From Macrolepiota albuminosa (lineage: Eukaryota; Basidiomycota; Agaricomycetes; Agaricales; Agaricaceae): a stretch of 64,000 bases of DNA. The notes below the pieces were generated by a model. That model worked only from the letters and a program-made list of their open reading frames with translations. It was not told the origin of the DNA and ran no database searches. Of this stretch, positions 39,192 through 50,906 are shown one piece after another. The position numbers were made by a program, and so were the translations under genes. The DNA is taken from the NCBI GenBank assembly GCA_027475525.1, contig JAMWFC010000108.1:311811-375810 (forward strand), written 5' to 3'. Every line of letters begins with the position of its first letter. Position 1 is the first letter of the stretch.

Positions 39192-40604
39192 ATGGATGCT
39201 ATAGAGCTTTCCCGCCACGAGGTTCTTGTCCTTCTTGATTGCATGGGGGTGAAACTCCAGAAAAAGACGAAAATATCCGATGATGACCTCCTCAAACGCC
39301 TCACTCAAACCCTGGATGCAGCCCAGAGGTATAACGAGTTTCTGGCGCCTATAGCTCCCGTCAACCCATCGACGTTGTTAAAATGGAAATCATCAAAACC
39401 ACTTCTTGAGGCTGTCAAACGAGTAAACATAGCTGAAGCTTATGATAATATCATAAATGGCCGAAACCTGGTGGCTTCTCCAACTTCGACCTCCGAGCAG
39501 GATACGTTCATGGAGGTCAGACAGGTTCTTATGGGGCTCGCGAACCATTGGGAACAAAAACTTAGCTCTTTTGTCTTGATGGATAAGATGTCGAATTGGT
39601 GTGTTGTAGTCCGGGTAAGGAATTGTTCACGTCATTGATGATTCTTTGATGCATATAGAACTTCTGTTTCTTTCATTGAGGTCGTTGAAGTACAGCGGCT
39701 TCAGTTGGGTTCATCTGGTACCTCTCCTGAGTTGGAAGCAGAGGTACCCGTGTTCTCTATCCTGTACAAAGTGGTCCATTCTCCGAGCGGTGTCCAAATG
39801 AGAGATTACATCACGCAGATCTTCGAGCATACTGTTGTTGCGATTTCAACGACCCAGTTGGAGCGCAAATATCTTTTGAAGCTCTTTGCGATAAATTCCA
39901 AACGTCTCTCGACCGCTTACAAACCACATCGCCAGAAAGGCGAAGCAGAGCACCGTCTCACGTTTGTCCTCCCCCTCGGACCACTCAATATGCGGGACTT
40001 GGGAAGGCTGAATATAACCTCAGGATGCGATTTATGCGGGAAAAAGATGAAGAGCAGGTGCACACAATGTCTTAGTGTATCTTATTGTGGCAAGGGTGCG
40101 TACACTCATTCAAGTAAAGATTTCATTCTGATTGATTCGCTAGAGTGCCAACGAGAGGACTGGCCCAACCACAAGCAGCTCTGTCGCTCGCTCAAAGGTG
40201 GTACATGGCACACTCTCACCTTCAACCACCAAAACACTCCATTTGGGTATATGCATCGCGCCGTTATCAATCGCTTCGATTCTATTCACGACATCCGGGC
40301 TCAGAGGATCGAGTCGCCAGAGGATCAAGCCACTACGCCACAGAACATACATGGAGACAAGGCCTTCCTCGTCAAATTCCAAATATCGCTTTCGCAATCA
40401 GGGATGAACTCCACGATGCTTTTATACGATAGGCAAAAAAGTTTCCATGTAGATTGGCTCAAATCGGAAGATACCGAGGTCTTTCAGGAAGGCGAGAAGG
40501 CGATGGGTCATAGGCTCAAGATTTACCGCTGGGCAAGACGCGTAGGCGACTACCAGTTGGCTGTTTGCTTTGACAAAGCACCTGAAACAGATCCAGTGTG
40601 GTAA
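39192..40604 (+). CDS. MYND zinc-finger protein
   Basis: 432 residues in three exons that keep frame: 39192-39614, 39681-40095 and 40144-40604. The second acceptor is an unusual GAG at 39678-39680, chosen because the nearer TAG breaks frame. A MYND zinc finger lies at about residues 250-290 (CDLCGKKMKSRCTQCLSVSYCGK|ECQREDWPNHKQLC) with its seven Cys and single His ligands in place. The N-terminal 200 residues are helical and lack known motifs. There is no SET domain, so this is not a SMYD methyltransferase but one of the many agaricomycete MYND proteins of unknown role; protein binding is the usual MYND function. The ATG at 39192 is in a good context (CATCCATGG). Confidence 0.9.
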
Positions 40605-40775
40605 CATCGTGTGGTGTAGATTCACAGTACTTTCAAAGTACTAAGTAGATTAACATGACATATCATGTGCAGTTCTTGTTGGGTGTTTGTATTTTTACAC
40701 AAGTCCGTTTAAGATAGTCAATACAACTTGTACAGTACAGGGAGAAAACCTTTGAGCATGAATAGTCAATACAAT

Positions 40776-43700
40776 CTAGTCGTTGCTTTCTACGCAAGCT
40801 AAGGCGGGTAACATGAGTCGCCTGCCCTTTAAAACATCGGCTTTCAGAGCTGCCGCAAGTTCTCTACTCCGATTCCAATCCACGCCCTCATCGTCATCGT
40901 CAACAATCTCGAATGACGCCACCGTTCCATCCTTGATATTGATTTGCAACTCATCCTTCCCAGATATTGCATGAGGTTGAAGTTGAAAACTGGGGCTGCC
41001 AATCGAACGCGCAAGCAGCCTAGTTCGCTTCACGGCGTAAAGAGGATCCATAAGGTCTGGACGCGCTTCCACCAGCCGTTCAGCAATGCGCAGCCGCTGT
41101 TTTCGGAGTTGACTACGGCGGCTGGAGGATGGATTTATTGCATACGAAGTGGAAGCACGATTGTTGACTCCATCGCAAGGTTTGGAATTCGGTCCTTTGT
41201 GTCGTTTGCGGGAAGGAGTGCTTGGCTGCGGGGAACTAACGTGGGTGAAGCGCTTGCCAAAAGACTCTGCAAATCTTGGGACATCTTCTTTTCCCTTGTG
41301 ATGTCTAACTTTTGCTGAAGGGTATGGGATTCCTATGAGCTTGATATTCGATGGACTATCGCCAGCTGGGATCTGTGGTCCCTTCCGCTTCCCAGTAACA
41401 TTATTGGCTTCCGCGCATGGAGACGAAGATGAGAAGTAGAGGTGAGGTGAGGAAGGAGGAAGTCGGCGAGTCGAAAGCTTTGTGGGCAAAGTCGTCATGT
41501 CTTTATCTTTTTGATTAACATGTATTCCGGCGTATTCCATGAGAAACATCGGAGGCCCGACAGGAGAAGACGAGAGAGCAATCGGTGAAGCGAGACTGTG
41601 TCCTTTAAAATGGTTATTTGCAATGTGAGGTGTAGGCGTAAGAGGAAAGGCATGATCATTATCACCCCGTTTCTTAATTGGAGTCACATTCATAAGGACT
41701 GGAGCAGACTTCCGTTTCTTTGGTCGTACAGGTGACGACCGAGGTGTCAGGCGCAATGTCCAAGTAGCAGATGGTCCAGGTTGATCATCTTTTGAGGGAG
41801 CATTCTCTTTCTCTACGGGCGCAAGTTCTGGGACGTCGCACTGGTCCGTTTCGTCCTGAGATGGCACCGGTGACGAAACCCACCAAATATGCTCCATGCT
41901 TCCTTCAATACCCGCGATGCTTGCGAACAGCTGGTGCGCCGTCTTCCCTCGCTCGTCATCACTGTATCCATTGTCCGTCTCGTCCTCGCTATCAATAGCC
42001 CTCTCTTTCCCCTTTCTCCTCGGCGGAGAGGGGACGGAGACCTTTGGAGACGGTAATCGGATAGGCTTACGGGGCAGACCGAAGATACGCGCCATCTTGT
42101 CGTAGATATCACGTTCCAAGTACTCGCTCAGAATATCGAGTTTCTTACGGAAATGATACTTCTCCGCCCATCGCTCAGCAGCTGCATTAGCGCCTTCTCC
42201 AATGAGATTCTTTATATACACGTCTTCATCTATCGTATCCTTGGCAAGACTAATTAGGTCAAGCTCAGGAACGGGTAAGTCAGCTGCACTAGGGTTAGGA
42301 TGGAGGCAATCGGCAAACATGCAGTCAATCGCGGTCCAATCAAATCCACGTAGGTGAGGGTCAAGCGTGTTGGGAATGATACGATGAGGTCGGAATAAAG
42401 CAACAAATTTACGAAGTTCGTCGAGGGGAGAGTGGCGTGACAAAGGAACAAGCTTAAGTGAGAACTGTTAGAAGATGTTTTCCGTAAAGATTGTCAAGTT
42501 CATACCAGATTGCTAACCTCCTCGCCTTTGGACAGGCGGTCCTTCGTTTCCCTGATATACAAATCCCAGCTCTGGCTTCCCATGCTGACAGGGTTGACGT
42601 ATACGACTCGTTTTCCCAGGTGGCTCGTGGTGTTATATTGCGATTGCCATGATTCATCGTCGACGGCCACATACTCACATCGGTGAAACCTTTCACAGGC
42701 ATGAAAACGGGTACAAGAAGGATCTTGAGTTAGGATAGAACGTAGAAAGGGGTCAGACGTGTGATGGTATACAGCGTACTTGTACCTGTCGACATGGATC
42801 TACAGTTAGAGTCCAGTAATTAGCCACACGTACGAGGAGTCTGAATAGGCAACGAACTGGGCTGCTGAATGTGCGAGATATAGCTTTGAGAACGTCTTCG
42901 TAACCCCATGTCCAGGTGTTGATAAAGAAATACACGGTATCTGGAAACATTTTCATCAATTCAGTCAAGCCAGACGTCGCCTTGTCCTATACAAGAATGT
43001 CAGAAACAAAGCAGGGAGTTATACCAAGGACTGTGAGGATACCTTTGTTGGAACAGAGAGTCTTGAGAGGACGCTGGCGGTATCGAGATATATGGCTTTT
43101 AATGTTCTGGTAATCGTTCTACCACTGCTATTCTGCGTCGGGGAAGCAAGATAAGATTGAAGATAAGGGTTCCGTGTCACGCTTTCCAGAAACCACGGTT
43201 CCGCTCTAAAGTCTCCCGTGTGAAGTATTGCGCCTTGAGGACCTTCGATCAAAAACCTGATGGGAATGAAAGATTCATCCGCCCATCGACAAGCCGCACA
43301 CTTACATCACAGCTCCAGGGCAATGATTTGCATCAAGCAAAGTGATTGTCACAGACTCTTCATTCGAAAGTTCGTACTTCGTGGGCGTGTGTAGAGGAAG
43401 CGTTTCCTGATGAAATAAATGCGCAGGCATGATCAGACGAAATCATGAATAGCATGAGGAAACCCACCAGGAGGTCACGGCTGCCTGAGTAAGAGACTGT
43501 TCCATCTGGCCCTAATGTAGGATCTACTTTCAAATGTGCGAACGTCCTGATCCTTTGTACTCTGTAATCTTGATCATGTAATTCCCTCTCCGCGTATACT
43601 TCATGTCGTAGAAGCATCTCTTTCGCATCTCGTGAGCAAATGACTTTATACCCAAACGATTGAGCCGATAAACCAACAATGTGGTCGGAATGAGTGTGTG

Positions 43701-43806
43701 TGAGCAAATGTAAAGCTGGTGAATTATCTCGAGTGTTCGAAGTAAAATTATCGACCCGAATGCGATATGGAAGCACAAATGAGTCAAATGGGGTCCCAGG
43801 TGGCAT
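40776..43806 (-). CDS. Artemis/SNM1-type DNA-repair nuclease (metallo-beta-lactamase, beta-CASP)
   Basis: Nuclease of the DCLRE1/Pso2 family acting in end-joining or crosslink repair. The start complement is at 43804-43806. Metal-binding motif 2 is LLTHTHSDHIVGL (about residue 37). Motif 3 and 4 segments are LLDANHCPGAVM and ILHTGDFRAEPW. The beta-CASP part follows (AIYLDTASVL; FPDTVYFFINTWTWGYEDV). The region GSQSWDLYIRETKDRLSKGEE then leads without a break into PLSRHSPLDELRKFVALFRPHRIIPNTL, the usual C-terminal end of the fold. A long last exon (stop at 40776-40778) adds about 450 mostly disordered residues, rich in Ser/Pro with basic clusters (PRRKGKERAIDSEDE, RPKKRKSAP). The early nuclease domain and long tail fit Artemis more than the Pso2 layout. 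Confidence 0.88.
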
Positions 43807-44222
43807 GCTTGAACATCAGAGAATGACTTAGGTCGTTAATTCTGGATGCAGAAGAGATAGCCACGACATGGCCATGACTGTTTTTGACAGAAAATGTCCC
43901 TATTTGTGTCCATTTGTCGGGCCTCGGAAGTCGGTCACGTGAGCAGTCGTAACGCGTCAGCTATCACGAGAGCGTCACGCTGAAGCTAGCTTCTGGACCT
44001 ATGTCTAAAGACGTAAAATAGACAAAGAACCTGCATCGTAGAGTTCCTGGCTTGAGATCCATCAAATAACAAAGATGCAATGACCAGTCATTTGTCTATG
44101 TCGTGCATGAACTCCGACAAAAAGGAAGATATATAGAAAGGTAGGATATACAAAAATTGCGGGTTCAAAGAAACATTTCCAAGGGTTTCCCTGTACCTGT
44201 GCATTTACATGTTACATTCAAC
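43807..44222. other. Short intergenic region between the Artemis-like and coronin genes
   Basis: Promoter side of the Artemis-like gene and 3' UTR side of coronin. It contains an E-box octamer at 43934. Confidence 0.5.
43934..43941. promoter_or_regulatory. E-box octamer GTCACGTG
   Basis: Part of the 13-mer TCGGTCACGTGAG, which also occurs upstream of HSP78 at 50750-50762. It lies about 130 bp before the Artemis-like ATG. Confidence 0.35.
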
Positions 44223-46098
44223 TTAGTGTAGGGCGGTCTGAAGCATTTCAGCTGCCTTTCGTGAATTGGCACGGATGCTCTCAACCAGCAATTCTAGATT
44301 CCTAATCTTCTCACGTGCCTCTCGAAGCTCACTAGCAAGGCGTGCATTCTCCTCCTTCAACGCCGACTACAATAGGACAAGAGGGAAAGCTTTAGTAGAC
44401 GACTGAAGGGTGAAAACAAAAACATACGTCAGTATCAGTCGCCTGTGCCCGCTTCGTCTCGACTACAGAAGCAATGGGAGTAGGTTCAGGAGAGGCCTGA
44501 GCTAATGATGTAGGTTCTTGCTTAGGCATCACTGGTGAAACCGCTGGGGTATTATACGAGTTAGACCGAGCCACAGCGGGCACCGGAGGTGGGGCTGAAA
44601 CAGTAGGGGTTGCTGTAGGAACCGTAGGAGGTGGCAAAGAGGAAGCGAAGTTCGCGCCTGAGGAGAGATCGACAACGTTGCGAGGAGCAATTTTCCCGGC
44701 GAAGAACTCGCTGGCAGAGAGTGAGGGCTCGGATGAGGGTGCTGGTGGGAAGATATCGGACTGGAAGGATTCAGCCTGACGTATGTCAGTAATAGTGCCA
44801 AAAGCGGAATTGAACAGGAAGCTTACTCTTCGAGGAACAATGAAGGCGATGGGCTCGATGGAGGAGCCCTGAACCTTGTAGGCCCGGGCAATCTCACACT
44901 CTCCAACATTAAGAGCCCGGCGGGGCAAGAAGCACATGCCACGCTGGGGTTCGCTTGATTTATGCTCTGATAGAGCATGAAGGGTGTCTGACTCGTATTC
45001 GTAGTATCGAATGTTGCCGTCACTGAAGGACATGAGCTGTTGATATATCAGAGACGTAACACGATGCATACCCTTTGCCAGCAAGGAACAAGATATTGTT
45101 ATCAGACCAGAAGGGCATAACGACACCCGCGGACTGATCAAGAACAATCGTTTTCACGTTACCCAAGCCACCCGTCTCCCAAATCGCGACTTGCCGATCT
45201 GACATCTTACTGAATCCAGTCGTCGCAATCTTGTCAAGGTCGCCCATCCACACTACACGAGATCCCTTGATTCCACCATGACCATCCACAACGCGGACCG
45301 CCTCGCCACCCACACGAGGATCAAACAGTCTCAGTTTCCTATCCCGACACGTCGTCGCCAGTAGAGTTCCCGTTGGATTGAAGGAGAGACTCTGAATCGC
45401 GTCGCCGTGGCCTGTCAATATACTCCTCGCCTCCTCAGTATTTTCCAAATCCCACAGTTTGACCGTGTGCTCTCCAGAAGCACTTGCAAGGACATTCGCA
45501 GCGGTCGGATGGAACAGAACCTGACCGACCTTACGTGGAGATCCCTCGATGCGGGCAACGGGGTCAAAATCCTGAGGAACCCAATTCTCTTGACCCCAAC
45601 CCTCAAACACGGGTGCTTCAACCTTCCAAATCATCACCTTGCCATCCTCGCCACAAGAAGCGACGATTGAGTCATTGTGCGGCGACCAATCTGTGTCCAG
45701 CACAGCAGCAGTGTGACTACGTGCCAGCGGCAGGTTGTCAGGCAGCCTCTGAGGAAGTCCTGGTACTGTTTGGAAGGGAGATGGGAGGGGTAGTATGGCG
45801 AATGCACCACCGCCGGACGCATTCCAGTTGACGCTGATGTATTGCTGTCAACGTGTAAGCATTTACCACAGGAGCCTCTCTCTAATCGAGCATCTTACTC
45901 CAGAAGCAGAGATAAAATTAGTGTCCCATGCACTACTGGTGACCTTGACGTTTTCATAACCATATTCCTTCTTCGCCGGGTGCCCGAAAACATGGCTATA
46001 TTCGTTGTGACGCGCCAGCATTGGTTTATCTACACGTTATACATCAATATTGATTTCAATGCTCACCGATACTTGGAAGCTCGAACAAAGCGCGACAT
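44223..46098 (-). CDS. CRN1: Coronin (actin-binding WD40 protein)
   Basis: Binds F-actin and regulates Arp2/3 and cofilin. The first exon is short (MSRFVRASKYR, start complement 46096-46098) and is followed by HVFGHPAKKEYGYENVKV after an intron. A seven-blade WD40 propeller follows (DTDWSPHNDSIVASCGEDGKVMIW, ANVLASASGEHTVKLWDLE, TGTLLATTCRDRKLRLFDPRVGG). Then comes the coronin-specific C-terminal extension (GNIRYYEYES, PRRALNVGECEIARAYKV). A Pro/Ser/Thr-rich linker (about 90 residues) leads to a C-terminal coiled coil (ALKEENARLASELREAREKIRNLELLVESI) for oligomerisation. Length is about 530 residues, normal for short coronins. Confidence 0.95.
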
Positions 46099-47320
46099 TA
46101 GAGGTTATCAGTTATCTTGAAGGATGATAAAAGAAGAAAGCTTAGAAACGAACCCTGCTGGATGGCAGCGATCAAAAACAGTTGTCAGTTATACCAGATT
46201 TGGCCCTGTTTATTAGAGACCATGTGTAGTTATGCTACCGGCAGCAACTGTCAAATCTATGTATGATATTATTGCTCATCATACATCTCGTTACTTCACT
46301 ACGAGATCTATCCGGAGGACTCGACATCCTTGACGTACTCGGAAAGAGGTAGGCCACGGGTACTTCCGATAGACGAGATTGTAGGGGAGCGTCAAGCAGG
46401 AGCTCTTCTACTCGTTATCACATTCACTCTCAATCTTCTGGGCCAGATCTCTTACGGAGGTGCCCGCAAAAAGTTTCGTCCATTTGGTATGCTCGTGGGG
46501 TCTCGATGACGATGGTGATTTCGCGAGACAAGGGTTCGCGAGTCAAGAGTAAGGCTCTTGATGCGTTCTAGATGATGATGTAGCAGTTCTGTCAAGATAG
46601 GTAACAATCTGGAGGTCGTGGAAACACATCCTGTAAGCTCGCCCATCGATGAATGATCATTGAGTTTTAAGCGCGATATCAATTCAGTTGCCCACGGCAT
46701 GTTTTCGATTGGTATGTTTTCGATTGGTATGTTTTGCCATAAATTTTGCATCCGACAACGCGACCTGCCTCTAGTAGGAGCACATATGAGAAATGCTCCA
46801 ATTCCAATCTGTATATAGCCAAAATTAAAAGAAAAGACCCTTCATAGAAATAGCACTGAGGATCTCGCATCGTCCCAAGTTGTAATAGCCGATGATTCGT
46901 TATGTTCCCTGATCGTCTCTTGAATGTATGCAAAAGCATACGCTCAAACTTCACCCTCGGGGTCCACGAAGGGATCTGTTATTGCGGTGGGTACCAGATG
47001 TCGAGGCAATGAATTAATTGACACTTTGCAGCTCAACAAGCCAATGACTCAAAACGGTTCTTTCAAAAGTAAGCCCAGGGTTTCATTCAAAGCAAGCGAA
47101 TTTGTCACCTTGTCCGTTGGTACACATCGGAAACAAAGCCCCTGACCTGTTGAAGAGTGATCGCGATTGTGCAAAAAAATACCAGAGGAATAAGAGTAGA
47201 GATATCTGTATATTATTAGGACTTCAAGTAAGGTAAATAGATATGAGTATTATTTTATAGTCGCAGGGTGTGGTTAGTCATCTATGTAATATAGTAATTC
47301 GAGTGTCCATACTTTCCAAG
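46099..47320. other. Intergenic region between coronin and HSP78
   Basis: Minus-strand frames of 91-99 codons at 46,452-46,954 have no recognisable motifs. A 15-bp unit (ATGTTTTCGATTGGT) is repeated twice with a partial third copy near 46,700. No gene called. Confidence 0.45.
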
Positions 47321-50300
47321 TCATATCTGTTCAGATGCAAGATTGTTTCCAGTGACAATAACCCCTCCCTCAGAATTGATGGCTGAAGGATCTGGGGGAT
47401 GGTTGTCATTGATGAGGAGGGTCTTTTCATCTTCTGATACCCGTATTTTGACAGTGTCTCCGTCGCTTTATAGCACGACCATATCAGCACCGCAAATCAT
47501 GTTACGTACAAGTAAAGACGCACCGTATTGTGCCTCTGAGCAGCTTCTGGGCCATAGGGAACAATACATCTGTACGTACGACTCGAGCGATAGCCCTAGC
47601 ACCATAAACTCGTGAATATCCTTGTTTCGCAAGCCATTCACGGGCCTGAACATCGACGTCAAGAACGATACGGCGACTTTTAAGACGGTCTGCAACGTCT
47701 TGAAGCCTGAGAGAAACAACTTGAAGGATGGATTGAGGTGATAGCTTGTTGAAAACAAGCATCGAGTCAAGACGGTTTAGCAGCTCGGGTGGGAAATGCT
47801 CAGAGACACGCTCAAGGACTTCATCTCTTGCGTCTGACGTGACGACACCATTTTGGTCGCAGGCAGAATCATGGGCGAGAATATCGCTGCCTGTCAATTC
47901 AGCCTCAAGTGAGAGGACTATCGGGGTCAGAACGCAGAAAAACGTACCAAGATTGCTGGTTAGGCAGATAATAGTATTCTGAAGAATGAATATCATCAGT
48001 CAAGGGATATAACTTCAACAAAGGGACTCAACCAACCTTAAAATCAACCTTCCGTCCTTGACTATCGGTGATACTACCCTCATCAAGAATCTGAAGTAGG
48101 ATCATGGCAACATCCTTATGGGCCTTTTCCAATTCGTCAAGCAAGATGACAGCTAGAAACCCAACGGTCATTTCATATAATTGAAAAGGTTCTTGGGAAT
48201 GACGTACCATACGGTTTGCGACGGACAGCCTCGGTAAGCTGTCCGCCTTCTTCAAATCCAACGTACCCAGGCGCTGCTCCAATCAAGCGAGAGATTGTAT
48301 GACGGTCGTGATACTCAGACATATTGATGTTGATCCTAGATAAGGCGGATTCCCGTCAGTAAAAGCCCTGATGGTCCAGTCAAAAAGCTCACAATCCTCG
48401 TTGCTCATCGTTGAACAGGAAAGCTGCGAGCGCTTTACAGAGTTCTGTCTATAAGTGCGAATATGTTAAGTTCAAAATTACCAAATTGAAGATGAGGCCT
48501 ACTTTGCCGACACCCGTCGGTCCCATGAACAGGAACGACGCAACAGGCCGGTTGGGTGCCTGAAGCCCAGCACGAGATATTCGCACTGCGTCACTAATAG
48601 CAGCCACGACATGGTCCTGCCCTACCACTCGTTGACGCAGTGAATCCTCCATCTAGATCGGTATTCAGCACAACTATCTCAAGCTGATAGATCTTAATTC
48701 AATTTACTCACATGCACCAACTTGTCCCTTTCCCCCTTCAACAAGTTTTGTACTGGTATACCTGTGGCCTTTGCCACAACACGCGAAATATCATTCGACG
48801 TGACACGATCGTGCAACATCGCTAATGGCGACTCCAAATTTTCCTGCGCCGCTTCGCCTTCCGCAGGTAGCTGGCGTTCCAGTTCCGGAATAGTCGAGAA
48901 TCGCAGTCGGCTTGCAAGCTCGTATTGTCCTTGGCGTTGAGATACCTCGAGCTGATGCTTTGCCTCCTCCAAGCGTTGCTTGACGTCCTTTATGCGTTCC
49001 AAGCGGGCACGCTCTGCTTGCCACAGAGATGTGAGCGCCTCGGCTTCACCTTTCTTCGTCTTGAGTTCTTCCTCGACCTTGACCCGCCGCTCAACGCTGA
49101 ATACGTCCGTCTCGTTCTTCAAGCTCTCCAATTCGATCTCAAGTGTCACAATTTCGCGGTTGAGGGCTTCCAAGGCGTCCGGCTTAGACTCTTGTGCCAG
49201 ACGAAGAGAAGATGCAGCCTCATCAACCAAGTCGATAGCTTTGTCTGGGAGGAAACGGTCTGAAATGTAACGTGCACCATAGACTGCAGCTGCAATCCAT
49301 GTAGTATCAGATGACCTGAAAAGAGAATACTGTATGGTGAAACAAACCTGTCACAAGTGCCCCGTCCGAAATCTCAACTCCATGGTGAACTTCGTACCTT
49401 GACTTAAGACCGCGAAGAATTGAAATCGTTGAATCAACGGTAGGCTCCTCAATCGACACTGGTTGGAAGCGTCGCTCGAGAGCTGCATCCTTTCCGATCG
49501 TTTTTCTATACTCGTCGGCTATGGTATCATGAGCATAAGAATTCTTAGAAAAGGTAGGACGACGGACGTACGTGTTGTAGCACCCACGAGCTGCAGCCCT
49601 CTCGCCAGAGCGGGCTTAATCATTTGACCAGCGTCGATGCTTCCCTCAGACTTGCCGAGATTGAACAAGGTGTCTAGACATGTTTAATACAATACGCAGG
49701 ATAATAATAAGCTTATTACTTACGGACTTCATCAATGAAACAGATCACTTTTCCTGCCTGAGGTCTCGATTAATTGTCAAAGCCTCTGTTGATAAAAACG
49801 AAAAACTGACCTCGTCTTCGATATCTCGGATGAGTGCCTTAAACTTCTCCTCAAACTGACCACGAATACCAGAGCCAGCCATAATAGCGGACAGGTCAAT
49901 AGAAAGCACTCGCTTGTCTTGTAAGGACTGACAATCCATTCATTACACACGTCCAGTGTTTCATTTTACAACTTACCTCTGGAACCTCCTTAGATATGAT
50001 TCTGCTGGCCAATCCTTCCAGAATAGCTGTTTTTCCAACACCCGGAGGACCAATAAGCTGTCATACAAATCAGGTTCTGATTGAGTCCTACAGAACCAAG
50101 ACGTACGTACCACTGGATTAGACTTGGTCCTTCTTGAGAGAACTAGAACACATATTTTCCAAGGTGCTCAAAGACTGGTAGAATTAAACGTACTTTGTAT
50201 GGTACGGCGAATTTCTGTAGCCTCGGTTAATGTCTCACAACACAAAACATTCCTTGACAAAACACACCTTCGTCTCTCCCGATGATGGGATCTAGCTTTC

Positions 50301-50644
50301 CGTTTTTCGCCAATTCAGTCAAATCGATACTCTGGTACCAGTCAAAAACCATTCCGAAGGCGAAACGTTTGCTAAACACGCACGTATTCCTTCAATGCCT
50401 CTCCCTTCTGATGCTGAGGTCCGAAGTTAAAACCAGGAAATCCTCCCCCACCCTTGTTCGGAGGTTGAGACGCATAATATCGAGCGAGAGGTACAGGGTG
50501 TTGTATTCGACCTGAGATACGACCGAATGACCCTGCTCGTAGGGTTAGACCTCGTAGGCCAAGCCGGACGCCGCTTTGCGCAGCTTTCACAGGGACAAGC
50601 CTTGGTAAAATTTTCGAATTCTGTATTCGTATGATTGTAGCCAT
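47321..50644 (-). CDS. HSP78: Mitochondrial Hsp78 (ClpB-type AAA+ disaggregase)
   Basis: Matrix chaperone that extracts proteins from aggregates with mitochondrial Hsp70. The N-terminal 65 residues are Arg/Ser/Gly-rich and almost without acids, a clear presequence. The Clp_N repeat domain of ClpB is absent, as in known Hsp78. AAA-1 has Walker [16 protein letters not shown] (about 50,040), the pore-side segment [14 protein letters not shown] and Walker B VICFIDE. The coiled-coil M domain follows ([15 protein letters not shown] ... [19 protein letters not shown]). AAA-2 has Walker A GPTGVGK (about 48,510), [26 protein letters not shown] and Walker [12 protein letters not shown]. The D2 small domain ([19 protein letters not shown]) ends it. 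At least ten introns. Confidence 0.96.
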
Positions 50645-50729
50645 TGGAAAGGGTTTATGTTCGGCTCAGGATGTCATTTATATATGATATATGTTGAATC
50701 AAAGGAAGGAAGTTGAGTCCGCTAGTCCG

Positions 50730-50737
50730 TTCTCGAA
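50730..50737. promoter_or_regulatory. Candidate heat-shock element TTCTCGAA
   Basis: TTCnnGAA is two units of the HSE, about 90 bp upstream of the HSP78 start. A full site usually has three units, and the third here (TAC for TTC) is imperfect. Confidence 0.35.
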
Positions 50738-50751
50738 TGTACGGATACTCG

Positions 50752-50759
50752 GTCACGTG
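50752..50759. promoter_or_regulatory. E-box octamer GTCACGTG
   Basis: Same 13-bp context (TCGGTCACGTGAG) as upstream of the Artemis-like gene, about 110 bp before the HSP78 ATG. Confidence 0.35.
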
Positions 50760-50906
50760 AGTATAGCATGACGATTCGGCTGCTTGAGCGCCGGCATTCA
50801 GAAACCTAAGTCGCCGAAACCTGCCGACAAAGAGTACTTCACCTCACCTCCGCGCATTATCATCAGTCTGACAACATACATTGAAATTGTATGAATATGG
50901 TGTAGT

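Noticed and set aside
46452..46954. Two overlapping minus-strand frames of 91-99 codons between coronin and HSP78
   Set aside because: They overlap each other in different frames, include a 15-bp tandem repeat, and have no recognisable family.
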